Below the pieces are notes generated by a model that saw only the letters and a list, made by a program, of their open reading frames with translations, had not been told where the DNA came from and searched no databases. This document shows positions 1 through 6,115 of a DNA stretch of 6,115 nt, one piece after another. The stretch covers positions 1 through 6,115 of the forward strand of contig JAICSD010000277.1 of the NCBI GenBank assembly GCA_025937075.1, read 5' to 3'. Each line of letters opens with the position of its first letter. The stretch's first letter is position 1. The DNA is from Vicinamibacteria bacterium (GTDB taxonomy: Bacteria; Acidobacteriota; Vicinamibacteria; Vicinamibacterales; 2-12-FULL-66-21). A program made the translations under genes and the position numbers.

Positions 1-28
1 TCCGTCACGATCCGGCGGCCCGCAATCC

Positions 29-53
29 GGCGGCCCATAAAGGGCCGCCCTAC
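29..53 (-). repeat. REP hairpin, subtype A, copy 1
   Basis: The arms GGCGGCCC (29-36) and GGGCCGCC (42-49) pair perfectly over 8 bp around the loop ATAAA. CTAC at 50-53 reads as GTAG on the minus strand, directly 5' of the stem. The loop differs by one base from copy 2 (A instead of G at position 37). A further half-arm, TCCGGCGGCC, lies just upstream at 11-20, so this end of the cluster is itself a mosaic of half-units. Confidence 0.75.
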
Positions 54-63
54 GAACGCCACT

Positions 64-88
64 GTAGGGCGCCCCTTTACGGGGCGCC
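64..88 (+). repeat. REP hairpin, subtype B, copy 1
   Basis: GTAG (64-67) is followed at once by the arm GGCGCCCC (68-75), the loop TTTAC, and the matching arm GGGGCGCC (81-88). The surrounding 26 bp (64-89) are identical to 179-204. It points opposite to subtype A copy 1, with a 10-bp spacer (54-63), forming an inverted REP pair as in a BIME. Confidence 0.75.
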
Positions 89-129
89 TTGGCCGCCGCG
101 GTCCGTCACGATCCAGCGGACCGCAATCC

Positions 130-154
130 GGCGGCCCGTAAAGGGCCGCCCTAC
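130..154 (-). repeat. REP hairpin, subtype A, copy 2
   Basis: The arms GGCGGCCC (130-137) and GGGCCGCC (143-150) enclose the loop GTAAA, with CTAC at 151-154 giving GTAG on the minus strand. It belongs to the second copy of the 54-bp direct repeat (102-155). The next unit begins immediately after it. Confidence 0.75.
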
Positions 155-175
155 GCAATCCGGCGGCCCGTAAAG
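154..175 (-). repeat. Truncated half REP, subtype A
   Basis: These 22 bases repeat 122-143 exactly, so the left arm GGCGGCCC and the GTAAA loop are present. The second arm and the GTAG foot are missing. The sequence runs straight into AAC and then the subtype B unit at 179. Compared with the intact pair at 29-89, this fits two small deletions inside an A-B pair. The copy cannot fold by itself. Confidence 0.65.
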
Positions 176-178
176 AAC

Positions 179-203
179 GTAGGGCGCCCCTTTACGGGGC
201 GCC
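179..203 (+). repeat. REP hairpin, subtype B, copy 2, abutting the dnaE stop; possible terminator
   Basis: GTAG (179-182) precedes the arms GGCGCCCC (183-190) and GGGGCGCC (196-203) around TTTAC. Read on the minus strand, the hairpin begins immediately after the dnaE TGA, and the 26-bp repeat (179-204) shares its last base with that stop codon. The stem would form in dnaE mRNA right at the 3' end of the coding region, where it could stabilise the transcript or slow polymerase. No T-run follows on the minus strand, so it is not a canonical intrinsic terminator. Confidence 0.7.
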
Positions 204-3200
204 TCAGCGCAGCTCCACCGAGCCCGCTCCGCACAGGTGCTCGACCTCTTCCACCAGCTTCTCGGACGGGCGGACGCGCTGGGCGACGTCTGCTTTCACC
301 CGCATCGGCGTGCCGCTGTTTTTCACGTCCAGCTCCAGGGACACCCTTCGATCGCCGCGGTGCCGTGAGAACAGCTCGGCGAGCGCCTCGAGCGTCGCGC
401 GGCTGTGCGGCGGCATGGCCAGGTGGATCGCCACCTCGCGGGTGGTCCGCTCACGCAGCGCGGAAATCGGCATCAGTTCCGACGCCACCAGCCGCGCGGA
501 CTCGTCGTCTTTTTCGAACTTCCCGCGGGCGAGCACCATCGCGTCGGCCGCCACGAGCGCGCCGAAGCGGCCGAACGTTTCGGGAAACACGACGACTTCA
601 ATGCTGCCGCCGATGTCGTCCAGCATGAAGACGCACATGCGGTCGCCCTTTTTCGTTTTCAGCGGACGCAATCCGCTGACGATGCCGCCGACCCAGACAT
701 CTGGAAGCGACGTCGCCAGATCGCCGACACGCTGCGCGCCGAACGCCTTGAGATCTTCGCTGAACCGCTCGAGCGGGTGGCCGCTCATGTAGAGGCCGAG
801 CGATTCCTTTTCGAACGCGAGCTGCTGCGCTTCGGTCCAGGCTGGCGCGTCCGGCAGCGGAATGGCCGCCGGCGGTTCGTCGTCCTGCGTCAGGTCGAAG
901 AAGGAGACCATGCCCTCATCGCGGTTGCGCTGATGGCGCCCGCCATGTTCGATGGCCTTGTCGATGGCGGCGAACAGTCGTGCGCGCCGCAATGGGACGG
1001 GGCCTTCGGCGAAGCCGTCGAACGCGCCCGCTTTGACGAGGCTCTCGAGCGGCCGTTTGTTCACGAGGCGCTGGTCGACCTCTTCACACAAGGTGAAAAG
1101 CGAATCGATCCGCCCGCGCTGCTCGCGGACGTTCAGCATCGAGAGGATCGCGCCTTCGCCGACGTTCTTGACGGCGCAGAGCCCGAACCGGACCGGCGGA
1201 TTCGGCGGCGTCATGCCGTCGAGCGACGGCTGCGCCGTGCGCGCGCTCTCGACCGTGAACGCCAACTGGCTCGTGTTGATGTCGGGCGGCAGGATGGGAA
1301 TCCCGAGTTCGCGGCACTCGCCAAGGTACATCGCCAGCTTGTCGGTGTTCGCCGCTTCGATCGTCAGCAGCGCCGCCATGAAGTGCGACGGGTAGTTCGC
1401 CTTCAGGTAGGCCGTCTGATACGCGACCCAGGCGTACGTCGTCGAGTGCGACTTGTTGAAGCCGTACCCGGCGAAGAACTCCATCAGGTCGAAAATCTTC
1501 TTCGCCTTCTTCTCGCTGACGTTGTGCTTCGTCGCGCCTTCCATGAACGCTTCGCGCTGCTTCGCCATGACCTTGGGGTCTTTCTTCCCCATGGCCTTCC
1601 GCAGCACGTCCGACTGCCCCATCGTGAAGCCGGCCAGCACCGCGGCAATGCGCATGACCTGCTCCTGGTAGGCGATGACCCCGTAGGTGTCCCCCAGGAT
1701 GGGCGCGAGCTGCGGCAGCTCGTACTTGACTTCGGTCTTGCCCTGCTTCCGTGAGATGAAATCGTCCACCATCCCCGATTTCAGCGGACCGGGGCGATAG
1801 AGGGCGTTCAGCGCGATGAGGTCGTCCAGCCGCTCCGGCTTCGCCTTGCGCAACAGCTCCCGCATGCCGGAGCTCTCGAACTGGAACACGCCGTAGGTCT
1901 GGCCGTCGGCAAACAGCTTGTACGTCTTCTCGTCGTTCAGCGGGATCGCGTCGATGTCGAGGTCGAGGCCTTCGGTCCGCTTGATTTCGTCCAGACAGTC
2001 GCGGATGAGCGTGAGCGTGCTCAGGCCCAGGAAGTCCATCTTCAGGAGGCCGACGCGCTCGACTTCCTTCATCGCCCATTGCGTGACGATTTCGTCCTTC
2101 TGCGACTTGTAGAGCGGGACGAACTCGGTCAGGGGCCGCGGCGCAATCACCACGCCGGCCGCGTGCACGGACGCGTGGCGGGTCATGCCTTCGAGGCGCC
2201 GCGCGACGGAAAGCAGTTCCTTGATGCGGTCGTCCTTCTGCTCCATCTCCTTGAGCGGGGGGCTCTCCGCGAGCGCCTTCTCGAGGGTCATGTCCAGGGC
2301 AGGGGGAACGGCCTTCGCGACCTTGTCGGCGTCCGCGTAGGGGATATCCATCACACGCGCGACGTCGCGGACGACCGCGCGGGCCTTCATGGTCCCGAAC
2401 GTGATGATCTGCGCCACCTGCTCGCGGCCGTACTTGCGCGTGACGTACTCAATCACCTCGCCGCGGCGCCGCTCGCAGAAGTCGATGTCGATGTCGGGCA
2501 GCGACACCCGCTCGGGATTCAGGAAACGCTCGAAGATGAGGTCGTATTCGATCGGATCGACGTCGGTGATCCGCAGGCAATACGCGACGAAGCTGCCGGC
2601 CGCCGACCCGCGGCCCGGCCCGACCGGAATGCCGTGCTCGCGCGCGTACCGGATGAAGTCCCAGACGATACAGAAGTATCCGGGGTACTTCATCTTCTTG
2701 ATCATGTCGATCTCGTACGAGAGGCGCCGATCGTACTCGTCGAGCGTATGTTTCAGGGCGCCCTTCACCGCCAGCTCGCGCAGTTTCGGGAGCCGCATCT
2801 CGAACCCCTGCCGGACGATGTGCTCGAAGTAGCCGTCGAGCGTGAAGCCGTCGGGCACGGCGAAGTTCGGCAGGTAGTTCTCCTTGAAGGAGAGGTCGAC
2901 ACTGCACCGTTCCGCGATCCGGACCGTCCGCGCGAGCGCGTCGAGATGATCCGGGAACACGGCGGCCATCTGCTCGGGCGTCTTGAGAAAGAACTGGTCG
3001 CCGTGGTACCGCAGCCGGTCGGCGTCGTTCACGGTCTTGCCCGTACCGATGCAGAGCAGGATGTCGTGAGGCTTGTAGTCGCTGTCGTGCAGGTAATGGA
3101 CGTCGTTCGTGACGACGAGGTCGAGGCCGAGGTCTTTCGCAATCGGCTGGACGCCCACGTTGACGAGCTTCTGTTCCTCGATCCCCTGGTACTGCATCTC

Positions 3201-3719
3201 GAGGAAGAAATTATCGCGCCCCAGAATGTCACGGTAGGTCGCGGCGGCCTGCACCGCCTTGTGCTGCTGCTCCGTGCGGATGCCGGTGGCGACCTCCCCT
3301 TTCAGGCAACTGCTGAGCCCGATGAGGCCTCTCGAGTGCTGCGCGAGGAGATCCTTGTCGATGCGCGGCTTGTAATAGAAGCCTTCGGTGTAGCCCGAGG
3401 ACACCAGCTTGATGAGGTTTCGGTAGCCTTCGATGGTTTCGGCGAGGAGGACGAGGTGGTTCGCCGTTTCGCCCGGCGTCCCGCTCTTCGTCCGCCGATC
3501 GCCTGGGGCGACGTAGACTTCGCAGCCGAGGATTGGATTGATGCCGCGCTTCCGCGCCTGATCGTGAAAGACGACCGACGAGAACATGTTGCCGTGTTCC
3601 GTAATCGCCATCGCGGGCATCTTCAGCTCGACCGCCTTGTCGAGCAGTTCTTCGATCCGGCACGCCCCGTCAAGGAGCGAGTATTCGGAGTGGAGATGAA
3701 GATGGACGAATTCCGGCAT
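204..3719 (-). CDS. dnaE: DNA polymerase III alpha subunit (replicative DnaE1 type)
   Basis: Catalytic subunit of the chromosomal replicase, which extends DNA 5'->3' in the cytoplasm on the beta clamp. With the start chosen here it is 1171 aa, close to the usual DnaE1 length (E. coli about 1160). In order: a PHP domain (about 6-210) opening HLHLHSEYSLLDG; the polymerase core with GPGRGSAAGS (about 367-376), the catalytic-aspartate motif PDIDIDF (408-414) and KMDFLGL with D562; a helix-hairpin-helix region with AVKNVGEGAI (about 849-858); a likely clamp-binding peptide MVSFF (937-941); an OB-fold (about 1008-1080); and a C-terminal domain. All nine PHP metal positions are kept. The ATG at 3717-3719 is preferred over an in-frame ATG at 3765-3767 because family members begin just before the HLHLH motif; GGA lies 5 nt upstream as a weak ribosome site. 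The frame is intact. It lies downstream of guaA on the same strand. PolC and DnaE2 are unlikely, given the domain order and the clamp and C-terminal regions. Confidence 0.97.
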   Translation of the reverse strand: MPEFVHLHLHSEYSLLDGACRIEELLDKAVELKMPAMAITEHGNMFSSVVFHDQARKRGINPILGCEVYVAPGDRRTKSGTPGETANHLVLLAETIEGYRNLIKLVSSGYTEGFYYKPRIDKDLLAQHSRGLIGLSSCLKGEVATGIRTEQQHKAVQAAATYRDILGRDNFFLEMQYQGIEEQKLVNVGVQPIAKDLGLDLVVTNDVHYLHDSDYKPHDILLCIGTGKTVNDADRLRYHGDQFFLKTPEQMAAVFPDHLDALARTVRIAERCSVDLSFKENYLPNFAVPDGFTLDGYFEHIVRQGFEMRLPKLRELAVKGALKHTLDEYDRRLSYEIDMIKKMKYPGYFCIVWDFIRYAREHGIPVGPGRGSAAGSFVAYCLRITDVDPIEYDLIFERFLNPERVSLPDIDIDFCERRRGEVIEYVTRKYGREQVAQIITFGTMKARAVVRDVARVMDIPYADADKVAKAVPPALDMTLEKALAESPPLKEMEQKDDRIKELLSVARRLEGMTRHASVHAAGVVIAPRPLTEFVPLYKSQKDEIVTQWAMKEVERVGLLKMDFLGLSTLTLIRDCLDEIKRTEGLDLDIDAIPLNDEKTYKLFADGQTYGVFQFESSGMRELLRKAKPERLDDLIALNALYRPGPLKSGMVDDFISRKQGKTEVKYELPQLAPILGDTYGVIAYQEQVMRIAAVLAGFTMGQSDVLRKAMGKKDPKVMAKQREAFMEGATKHNVSEKKAKKIFDLMEFFAGYGFNKSHSTTYAWVAYQTAYLKANYPSHFMAALLTIEAANTDKLAMYLGECRELGIPILPPDINTSQLAFTVESARTAQPSLDGMTPPNPPVRFGLCAVKNVGEGAILSMLNVREQRGRIDSLFTLCEEVDQRLVNKRPLESLVKAGAFDGFAEGPVPLRRARLFAAIDKAIEHGGRHQRNRDEGMVSFFDLTQDDEPPAAIPLPDAPAWTEAQQLAFEKESLGLYMSGHPLERFSEDLKAFGAQRVGDLATSLPDVWVGGIVSGLRPLKTKKGDRMCVFMLDDIGGSIEVVVFPETFGRFGALVAADAMVLARGKFEKDDESARLVASELMPISALRERTTREVAIHLAMPPHSRATLEALAELFSRHRGDRRVSLELDVKNSGTPMRVKADVAQRVRPSEKLVEEVEHLCGAGSVELR

Positions 3720-3765
3720 TTTGATCCGATTACGACGCCGAGGCAGCTCCCGGCTCTCTGCCTGC

Positions 3766-3771
3766 ATTATT
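3766..3771 (-). promoter_or_regulatory. Possible -10 box for dnaE
   Basis: The minus strand reads AATAAT here, five of six matches to TATAAT, in an AT-rich patch inside very GC-rich sequence. Transcription would start near 3759 and leave a leader of about 40 nt before the preferred ATG. That would also exclude the longer start at 3767, because its codon overlaps the box. No good -35 is visible: the expected place is occupied by the hairpin at 3776-3801. The call is tentative. Confidence 0.3.
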
Positions 3772-3775
3772 CAAT

Positions 3776-3801
3776 GCGCGTGGGGCCCCACCCCCACGCG
3801 C
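3776..3801. repeat. Perfect 10-bp inverted repeat upstream of dnaE
   Basis: GCGCGTGGGG (3776-3785) pairs perfectly with CCCCACGCGC (3792-3801) around a six-base loop. No T-run follows on either strand. It lies just upstream of the AATAAT box of dnaE, where it could act as part of a guaA terminator, as an operator, or as a dispersed intergenic repeat. The sequence alone does not decide between these. Confidence 0.6.
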
Positions 3802-3804
3802 TTA

Positions 3805-3830
3805 CGCGCTTCGCGCGACGGCCTTCGGCC
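3805..3830. repeat. Two small adjacent hairpins in the guaA-dnaE spacer
   Basis: CGCGC (3805-3809) pairs with GCGCG (3813-3817), and GGCC (3820-3823) pairs with GGCC (3827-3830). Each has a TTC loop. They lie between two larger hairpins, so nearly the whole spacer can fold. Individually they are short enough to arise by chance at this GC content. Confidence 0.35.
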
Positions 3831-3832
3831 TT

Positions 3833-3855
3833 GCCGCCGCAAAAACCGCGGCGGC
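3833..3855 (-). terminator. Candidate terminator hairpin downstream of guaA
   Basis: GCCGCCGC (3833-3840) pairs perfectly with GCGGCGGC (3848-3855) around a seven-base loop. On the minus strand the stem starts three bases after the guaA TAG, and the five-T run lies in the loop instead of after the stem. It is well placed to end or attenuate guaA transcription before dnaE. It lacks the trailing U-tract of a classical intrinsic terminator, so its activity is uncertain. Confidence 0.4.
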
Positions 3856-3858
3856 CTG

Positions 3859-5394
3859 CTACTCCCATTCAATCGTAGAAGGCGGCTTCGAGCTGATGTC
3901 GTACACGACGCGGTTGATGCCGTTCACCTCGTTGACGATCCGCGACGAAATCGTCGCGAGCAGATCGTGCGGCAGCTTCGCCCAATCGGCGGTCATGCCG
4001 TCTCTGCTTTCGACGGCGCGGATCGCGGCGGTGTATTCGTAGGTCCGCGCATCTCCCATGACGCCCACGCTCTGCACCGGCAGGAGCACCGCAAACGACT
4101 GCCACAGCTTCCGGTACCAGCCCGCTTTCCTGACTTCCTCGGCCACAATCGCGTCCGCGCGGCGCACGAGGTTCAATCGCGACGCCGTGATCTCGCCGAG
4201 GATTCGGACGGCCAGGCCCGGTCCGGGGAACGGCTGGCGCCAGACGAACTCCTCGTCCAGCCCGAGTTCCTGGCCGACGCTCCGGACCTCATCCTTGAAC
4301 AGTTGACGCAGCGGCTCGACGAGCCGGAACCGCATGCGCTCCGGCAGGCCTCCGACGTTGTGATGGCTCTTGATCACGTGCGACGGCCCGATCACCGATA
4401 CGCTCTCGATCACATCCGGATAGAGCGTGCCCTGCGCGAGGAACTCGAACTCGCCGAGCGCCGTCGCTTCGCGCTCGAACACGTCGATGAACGTGGCGCC
4501 GATGATTTTCCGCTTCTGTTCCGGGTCCGTGATGCCCTGCAGCCGCTCGAGAAACAACACGCTCGCGTCCGTAAACACCAGCGGCAGCTCCAGCCGTTCG
4601 AACCGCGCCTTGATCTGCGCCGCCTCGTCCAGCCGCATCACGCCGTTGTCGACGAAGATGCACGTCAGACGGTCGCCGATCGCTTTGTGAATCAGCAGCG
4701 CGGCGACGGTCGAATCGACGCCGCCGCTCAGCCCACAGACGACACGGCCCTCTCCCACTTGCGCGCGGATGGTCGCAATCGCTTCCTGCACGAATGACGC
4801 CATCGTCCAGTCGCCGGTGCAGCCGCACACGTCGAAGGCGAAATTCCGGAGGATTGCGGTACCGCGATCGGTGTGCGCGACTTCCGGGTGAAACAGCAGC
4901 GCGTAAAACCGCCGATCGTCGTCTGCCATCGCGGCGACGGGCGCATTGGCGCTCGTCGCCGTGACCGCGAATCCGTGCGGCGCCCGGGCGACGAAGTCGC
5001 CGTGGCTGGCCCAGACGCGCAACTCCGTCGGCAGCGACGTAAACAGTGGTTGCGCATGCGCGATCGATACGGTCGCGAGCCCGAACTCGCGATGCGGTGC
5101 CGGCGCCACTTCCCCGCCCAGCGCGTCGGTCATCAACTGCATTCCGTAGCAGATGCCGAGGACGGGCACGCCCAACTCGAATACTGCGCGATCGCACCGC
5201 GGCGCGCCGGCCTCACGCACGCTCTTCGGGCCGCCGGACAGGATGATGCCGAGCGGCTGGCGTTTCGCGATCTCATGCGGCGGCGTGTTGTACGGCAGGA
5301 TTTCGGAATACACCGACAGCTCACGCAGGCGGCGCGCAATCAGCTGCGTAAATTGCGAGCCGAAATCCAGGACGACGATCGTTTGGTGTTGCAC
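3859..5394 (-). CDS. guaA: GMP synthase (glutamine-hydrolysing)
   Basis: Cytoplasmic enzyme of the last step of GMP synthesis: XMP + ATP + glutamine gives GMP + AMP + PPi + glutamate. At 511 aa it is slightly shorter than E. coli GuaA (525). Residues 1-190 form a class I glutamine amidotransferase: oxyanion-region LSGGPKS (52-58), nucleophile C82 in GICYGMQ, and H169/E171 in FHPE complete the triad. Residues about 200-390 form the ATP pyrophosphatase, with P-loop SGGVDS (223-228) and HHNVGGLP (344-351). [11 protein letters not shown] (387-397) leads into the C-terminal dimerisation domain, which ends in the family signature KPPSTIEWE. The start is GTG at 5392-5394: an in-frame TAG at 5404-5406 excludes any longer form, and the protein begins just before the conserved VVLDFGSQ. 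No Shine-Dalgarno sequence is visible, and a TATAAT box lies only 11 bases upstream, suggesting a very short leader. No guaB is adjacent in this window. Confidence 0.98.
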   Translation of the reverse strand: MQHQTIVVLDFGSQFTQLIARRLRELSVYSEILPYNTPPHEIAKRQPLGIILSGGPKSVREAGAPRCDRAVFELGVPVLGICYGMQLMTDALGGEVAPAPHREFGLATVSIAHAQPLFTSLPTELRVWASHGDFVARAPHGFAVTATSANAPVAAMADDDRRFYALLFHPEVAHTDRGTAILRNFAFDVCGCTGDWTMASFVQEAIATIRAQVGEGRVVCGLSGGVDSTVAALLIHKAIGDRLTCIFVDNGVMRLDEAAQIKARFERLELPLVFTDASVLFLERLQGITDPEQKRKIIGATFIDVFEREATALGEFEFLAQGTLYPDVIESVSVIGPSHVIKSHHNVGGLPERMRFRLVEPLRQLFKDEVRSVGQELGLDEEFVWRQPFPGPGLAVRILGEITASRLNLVRRADAIVAEEVRKAGWYRKLWQSFAVLLPVQSVGVMGDARTYEYTAAIRAVESRDGMTADWAKLPHDLLATISSRIVNEVNGINRVVYDISSKPPSTIEWE

Positions 5395-5434
5395 GGGAGA
5401 ACGCTATTATATTGCGTGTCGTCCCGAGCGACCA
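5383..5434. promoter_or_regulatory. Overlapping divergent promoters of guaA and the propeller gene
   Basis: On the minus strand, positions 5411-5406 read TATAAT, an exact -10 consensus for guaA. The -35 region at 5434-5429 is weak (TGGTCG, three of six). On the plus strand, TATTAT at 5405-5410 serves the propeller gene, with TTGGTG at 5383-5388 as a weak -35 and 16 bp between them. The two -10 boxes overlap by five bases, so polymerase could occupy only one direction at a time. Expected start points are about 5398-5400 (minus) and 5416-5418 (plus). They lie a few bases from, or exactly at, the respective GTG codons. Confidence 0.6.
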
Positions 5435-6115
5435 CTACATCTGGTAGGGTGATCGCCCTGTTCGCGCTTCTGGCGATCGCATGCGCTGTCGCGCTCGCGA
5501 ACGTCACGCCGCCGGCAACGACGCTCTTTCCGCTGGCGACCCACTGGACCGTTTCGCTCGACGGTCCGCCTGTCGCGAACGCGCCACCTGTCAGCGACGC
5601 CGATCGGATCTACGTCGCGCTTCGTACCGGCGCGATCGTCGCGCGCGCGTTCAAGGACGGTGCGGAGGTCTGGAAACGGCCGCTGGCCACCGAACGTCCG
5701 ATCGCCGTCGACAGCGGCCTCGTGTTCGTGGTAAGCGGCGACACTGTCCAGGCGCTGCGCGGGACCGACGGCTCCACTGCGTGGTCACATCGCTTCGGCG
5801 TACCCTCCGCTCCGCTGCTCGCGAAATCCGGTTGGCTGATCATCGTCTCCGACACGACCGTCAGCGCGTTGCGCGCACAGGACGGCACCGTCGTCTGGTC
5901 GCGCGCGATCGGGGTCGTGTACCGCCGTCCCGCCATCGAAGGCAATCGGCTGTATGTGCCCGCCGATGAGGGGCGTATCGTCGCGGTGGATCTCGAGCAC
6001 GGTACGCCGGTCTGGGAGCACGAGGTGGCGGGCGTTCCCGGCGAGCCGATTGCGACCTCCGATCGCGTCTACTTCGGTGCGAGCGATCGGCAGTTCTATT
6101 GCCTCAAGGCGTCGA
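5416..6115 (+). CDS. Secreted or envelope PQQ-like beta-propeller protein (3' end outside window)
   Basis: The frame is open to the window end, giving 233 visible residues. The N-terminus resembles a signal peptide: an Arg-containing n-region (1-11), a hydrophobic core (12-28), and a plausible cleavage after ALA (26-28). The rest is a series of PQQ-like/WD-type beta-propeller blades of about 39 residues. Each blade has a strand such as RIYVAL, GLVFVV, WLIIVS, RLYVPA or RVYFGA, then a DG or HG turn, then a tryptophan. W44, W86, W123, W161 and W200 are spaced 42, 37, 38 and 39 apart. BamB and quinoprotein dehydrogenases share this fold, but the true length and any catalytic residues lie beyond the window, so no function is assigned. 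No in-frame ATG exists. GTG at 5416 is chosen because it gives the Arg-bearing n-region and fits a leaderless transcript from TATTAT; GTG at 5449 is the alternative. C23 makes a poor lipobox (AIAC). Confidence 0.85.
   Translation, partial: MSSRATTTSGRVIALFALLAIACAVALANVTPPATTLFPLATHWTVSLDGPPVANAPPVSDADRIYVALRTGAIVARAFKDGAEVWKRPLATERPIAVDSGLVFVVSGDTVQALRGTDGSTAWSHRFGVPSAPLLAKSGWLIIVSDTTVSALRAQDGTVVWSRAIGVVYRRPAIEGNRLYVPADEGRIVAVDLEHGTPVWEHEVAGVPGEPIATSDRVYFGASDRQFYCLKAS

Larger units (their letters stand above)
1..204. repeat. REP/BIME-like palindromic repeat cluster downstream of dnaE
   Basis: This non-coding stretch is built from repeated GC-rich palindromes. A 54-bp direct repeat occurs at 1-54 and 102-155 and differs at only three positions (offsets 14, 19 and 37). 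A 26-bp unit is exactly repeated at 64-89 and 179-204. A 22-bp piece at 122-143 recurs exactly at 154-175. Each full unit is an 8-bp GC stem with a five-base loop (GTAAA, or ATAAA in one copy; TTTAC on the other strand) and a GTAG tetranucleotide directly 5' of the stem. Units lie in both orientations. GTAG plus a short GC-rich hairpin in inverted pairs is the known architecture of bacterial REP elements and BIMEs, which are mobilised by RAYT (TnpA-REP) transposases. No such transposase gene is in this window. I see no gene here; the long plus-strand reading frame starting at 89 looks like an arginine- and proline-rich GC artefact. Confidence 0.8.

Noticed and set aside
1..204. CRISPR array
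   Set aside because: The repeats are palindromic, in both orientations, irregularly spaced and partly truncated; there are no uniform spacers and no cas genes.
405..1754. Long plus-strand reading frame opposite dnaE (449 codons)
   Set aside because: Exactly antisense to conserved dnaE coding sequence; its product is Arg/His/Val-rich with no recognisable motif, as expected for an antisense frame in high-GC DNA.
2079..3878. 599-codon plus-strand reading frame opposite the dnaE 5' half
   Set aside because: It mirrors dnaE codons and runs across its start and the hairpin spacer; composition is typical of a GC-driven shadow frame, and no domain is visible.
3721..4797. 358-codon plus-strand reading frame opposite guaA
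   Set aside because: Antisense to the GuaA ATP-pyrophosphatase and dimerisation domains, which carry every family motif; the plus-strand product has none.
5395..5450. Purine (guanine) riboswitch upstream of guaA
   Set aside because: Only 21 bp separate guaA from the divergent start and a TATAAT box lies 11 bp upstream of guaA, leaving no room for an aptamer in the leader.
5431..5450. Imperfect hairpin (ACC, bulged A, CTAC / GTAG, GGT) as an operator
   Set aside because: It has seven pairs with a bulge and lies at the start of the propeller coding region; too weak to call without conservation data.
5481..5969. Plus-strand frame starting at ATG 5481
   Set aside because: It overlaps the propeller gene in another frame and is strongly Arg-rich. 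The frame through 5521 instead shows a signal peptide and regular blades.

Overview
This is a GC-rich bacterial chromosomal window with housekeeping gene content. It holds two complete genes on the minus strand and the start of one gene on the plus strand. From left to right: a cluster of REP/BIME-like palindromes (1-204); dnaE, the replicative DNA polymerase III alpha subunit (minus, 204-3719); a short spacer crowded with hairpins (3720-3858); guaA, glutamine-hydrolysing GMP synthase (minus, 3859-5394); a 21-bp divergent promoter gap (5395-5415); and a secreted or envelope PQQ-like beta-propeller protein (plus, 5416 to beyond 6115).

No 16S rRNA gene or taxon-specific marker is present, so the source can only be guessed. 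High GC, GTG starts, and GC-rich palindromes with a GTAAA loop next to housekeeping genes would suit an uncultured soil-type lineage such as Acidobacteriota (Vicinamibacteria-like). That is inference from general familiarity, not a result.

guaA and dnaE point the same way, with guaA upstream. Between them lie a terminator-like hairpin just past the guaA stop and an AATAAT box before dnaE, so dnaE may have its own promoter or be reached by read-through. GuaA makes GMP from XMP, and DnaE is the catalytic core of the replicase. Both belong to nucleotide or DNA metabolism, but nothing in the sequence shows functional coupling. The propeller gene is divergent and probably unrelated in function.

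The points most worth a second look are these. (1) The left-end palindromes carry the GTAG-plus-hairpin hallmark of REP elements, occur in both orientations, and show a compensatory base-pair change between two subtypes; one abuts the dnaE stop codon. (2) guaA and the propeller gene appear to be driven by overlapping divergent -10 boxes, and both begin with GTG so close to them that their mRNAs would be leaderless or nearly so. (3) The DnaE PHP domain keeps all nine metal-binding positions, suggesting an intrinsic proofreading polymerase. I found no clear novel multi-gene system, CRISPR array, tRNA or rRNA.
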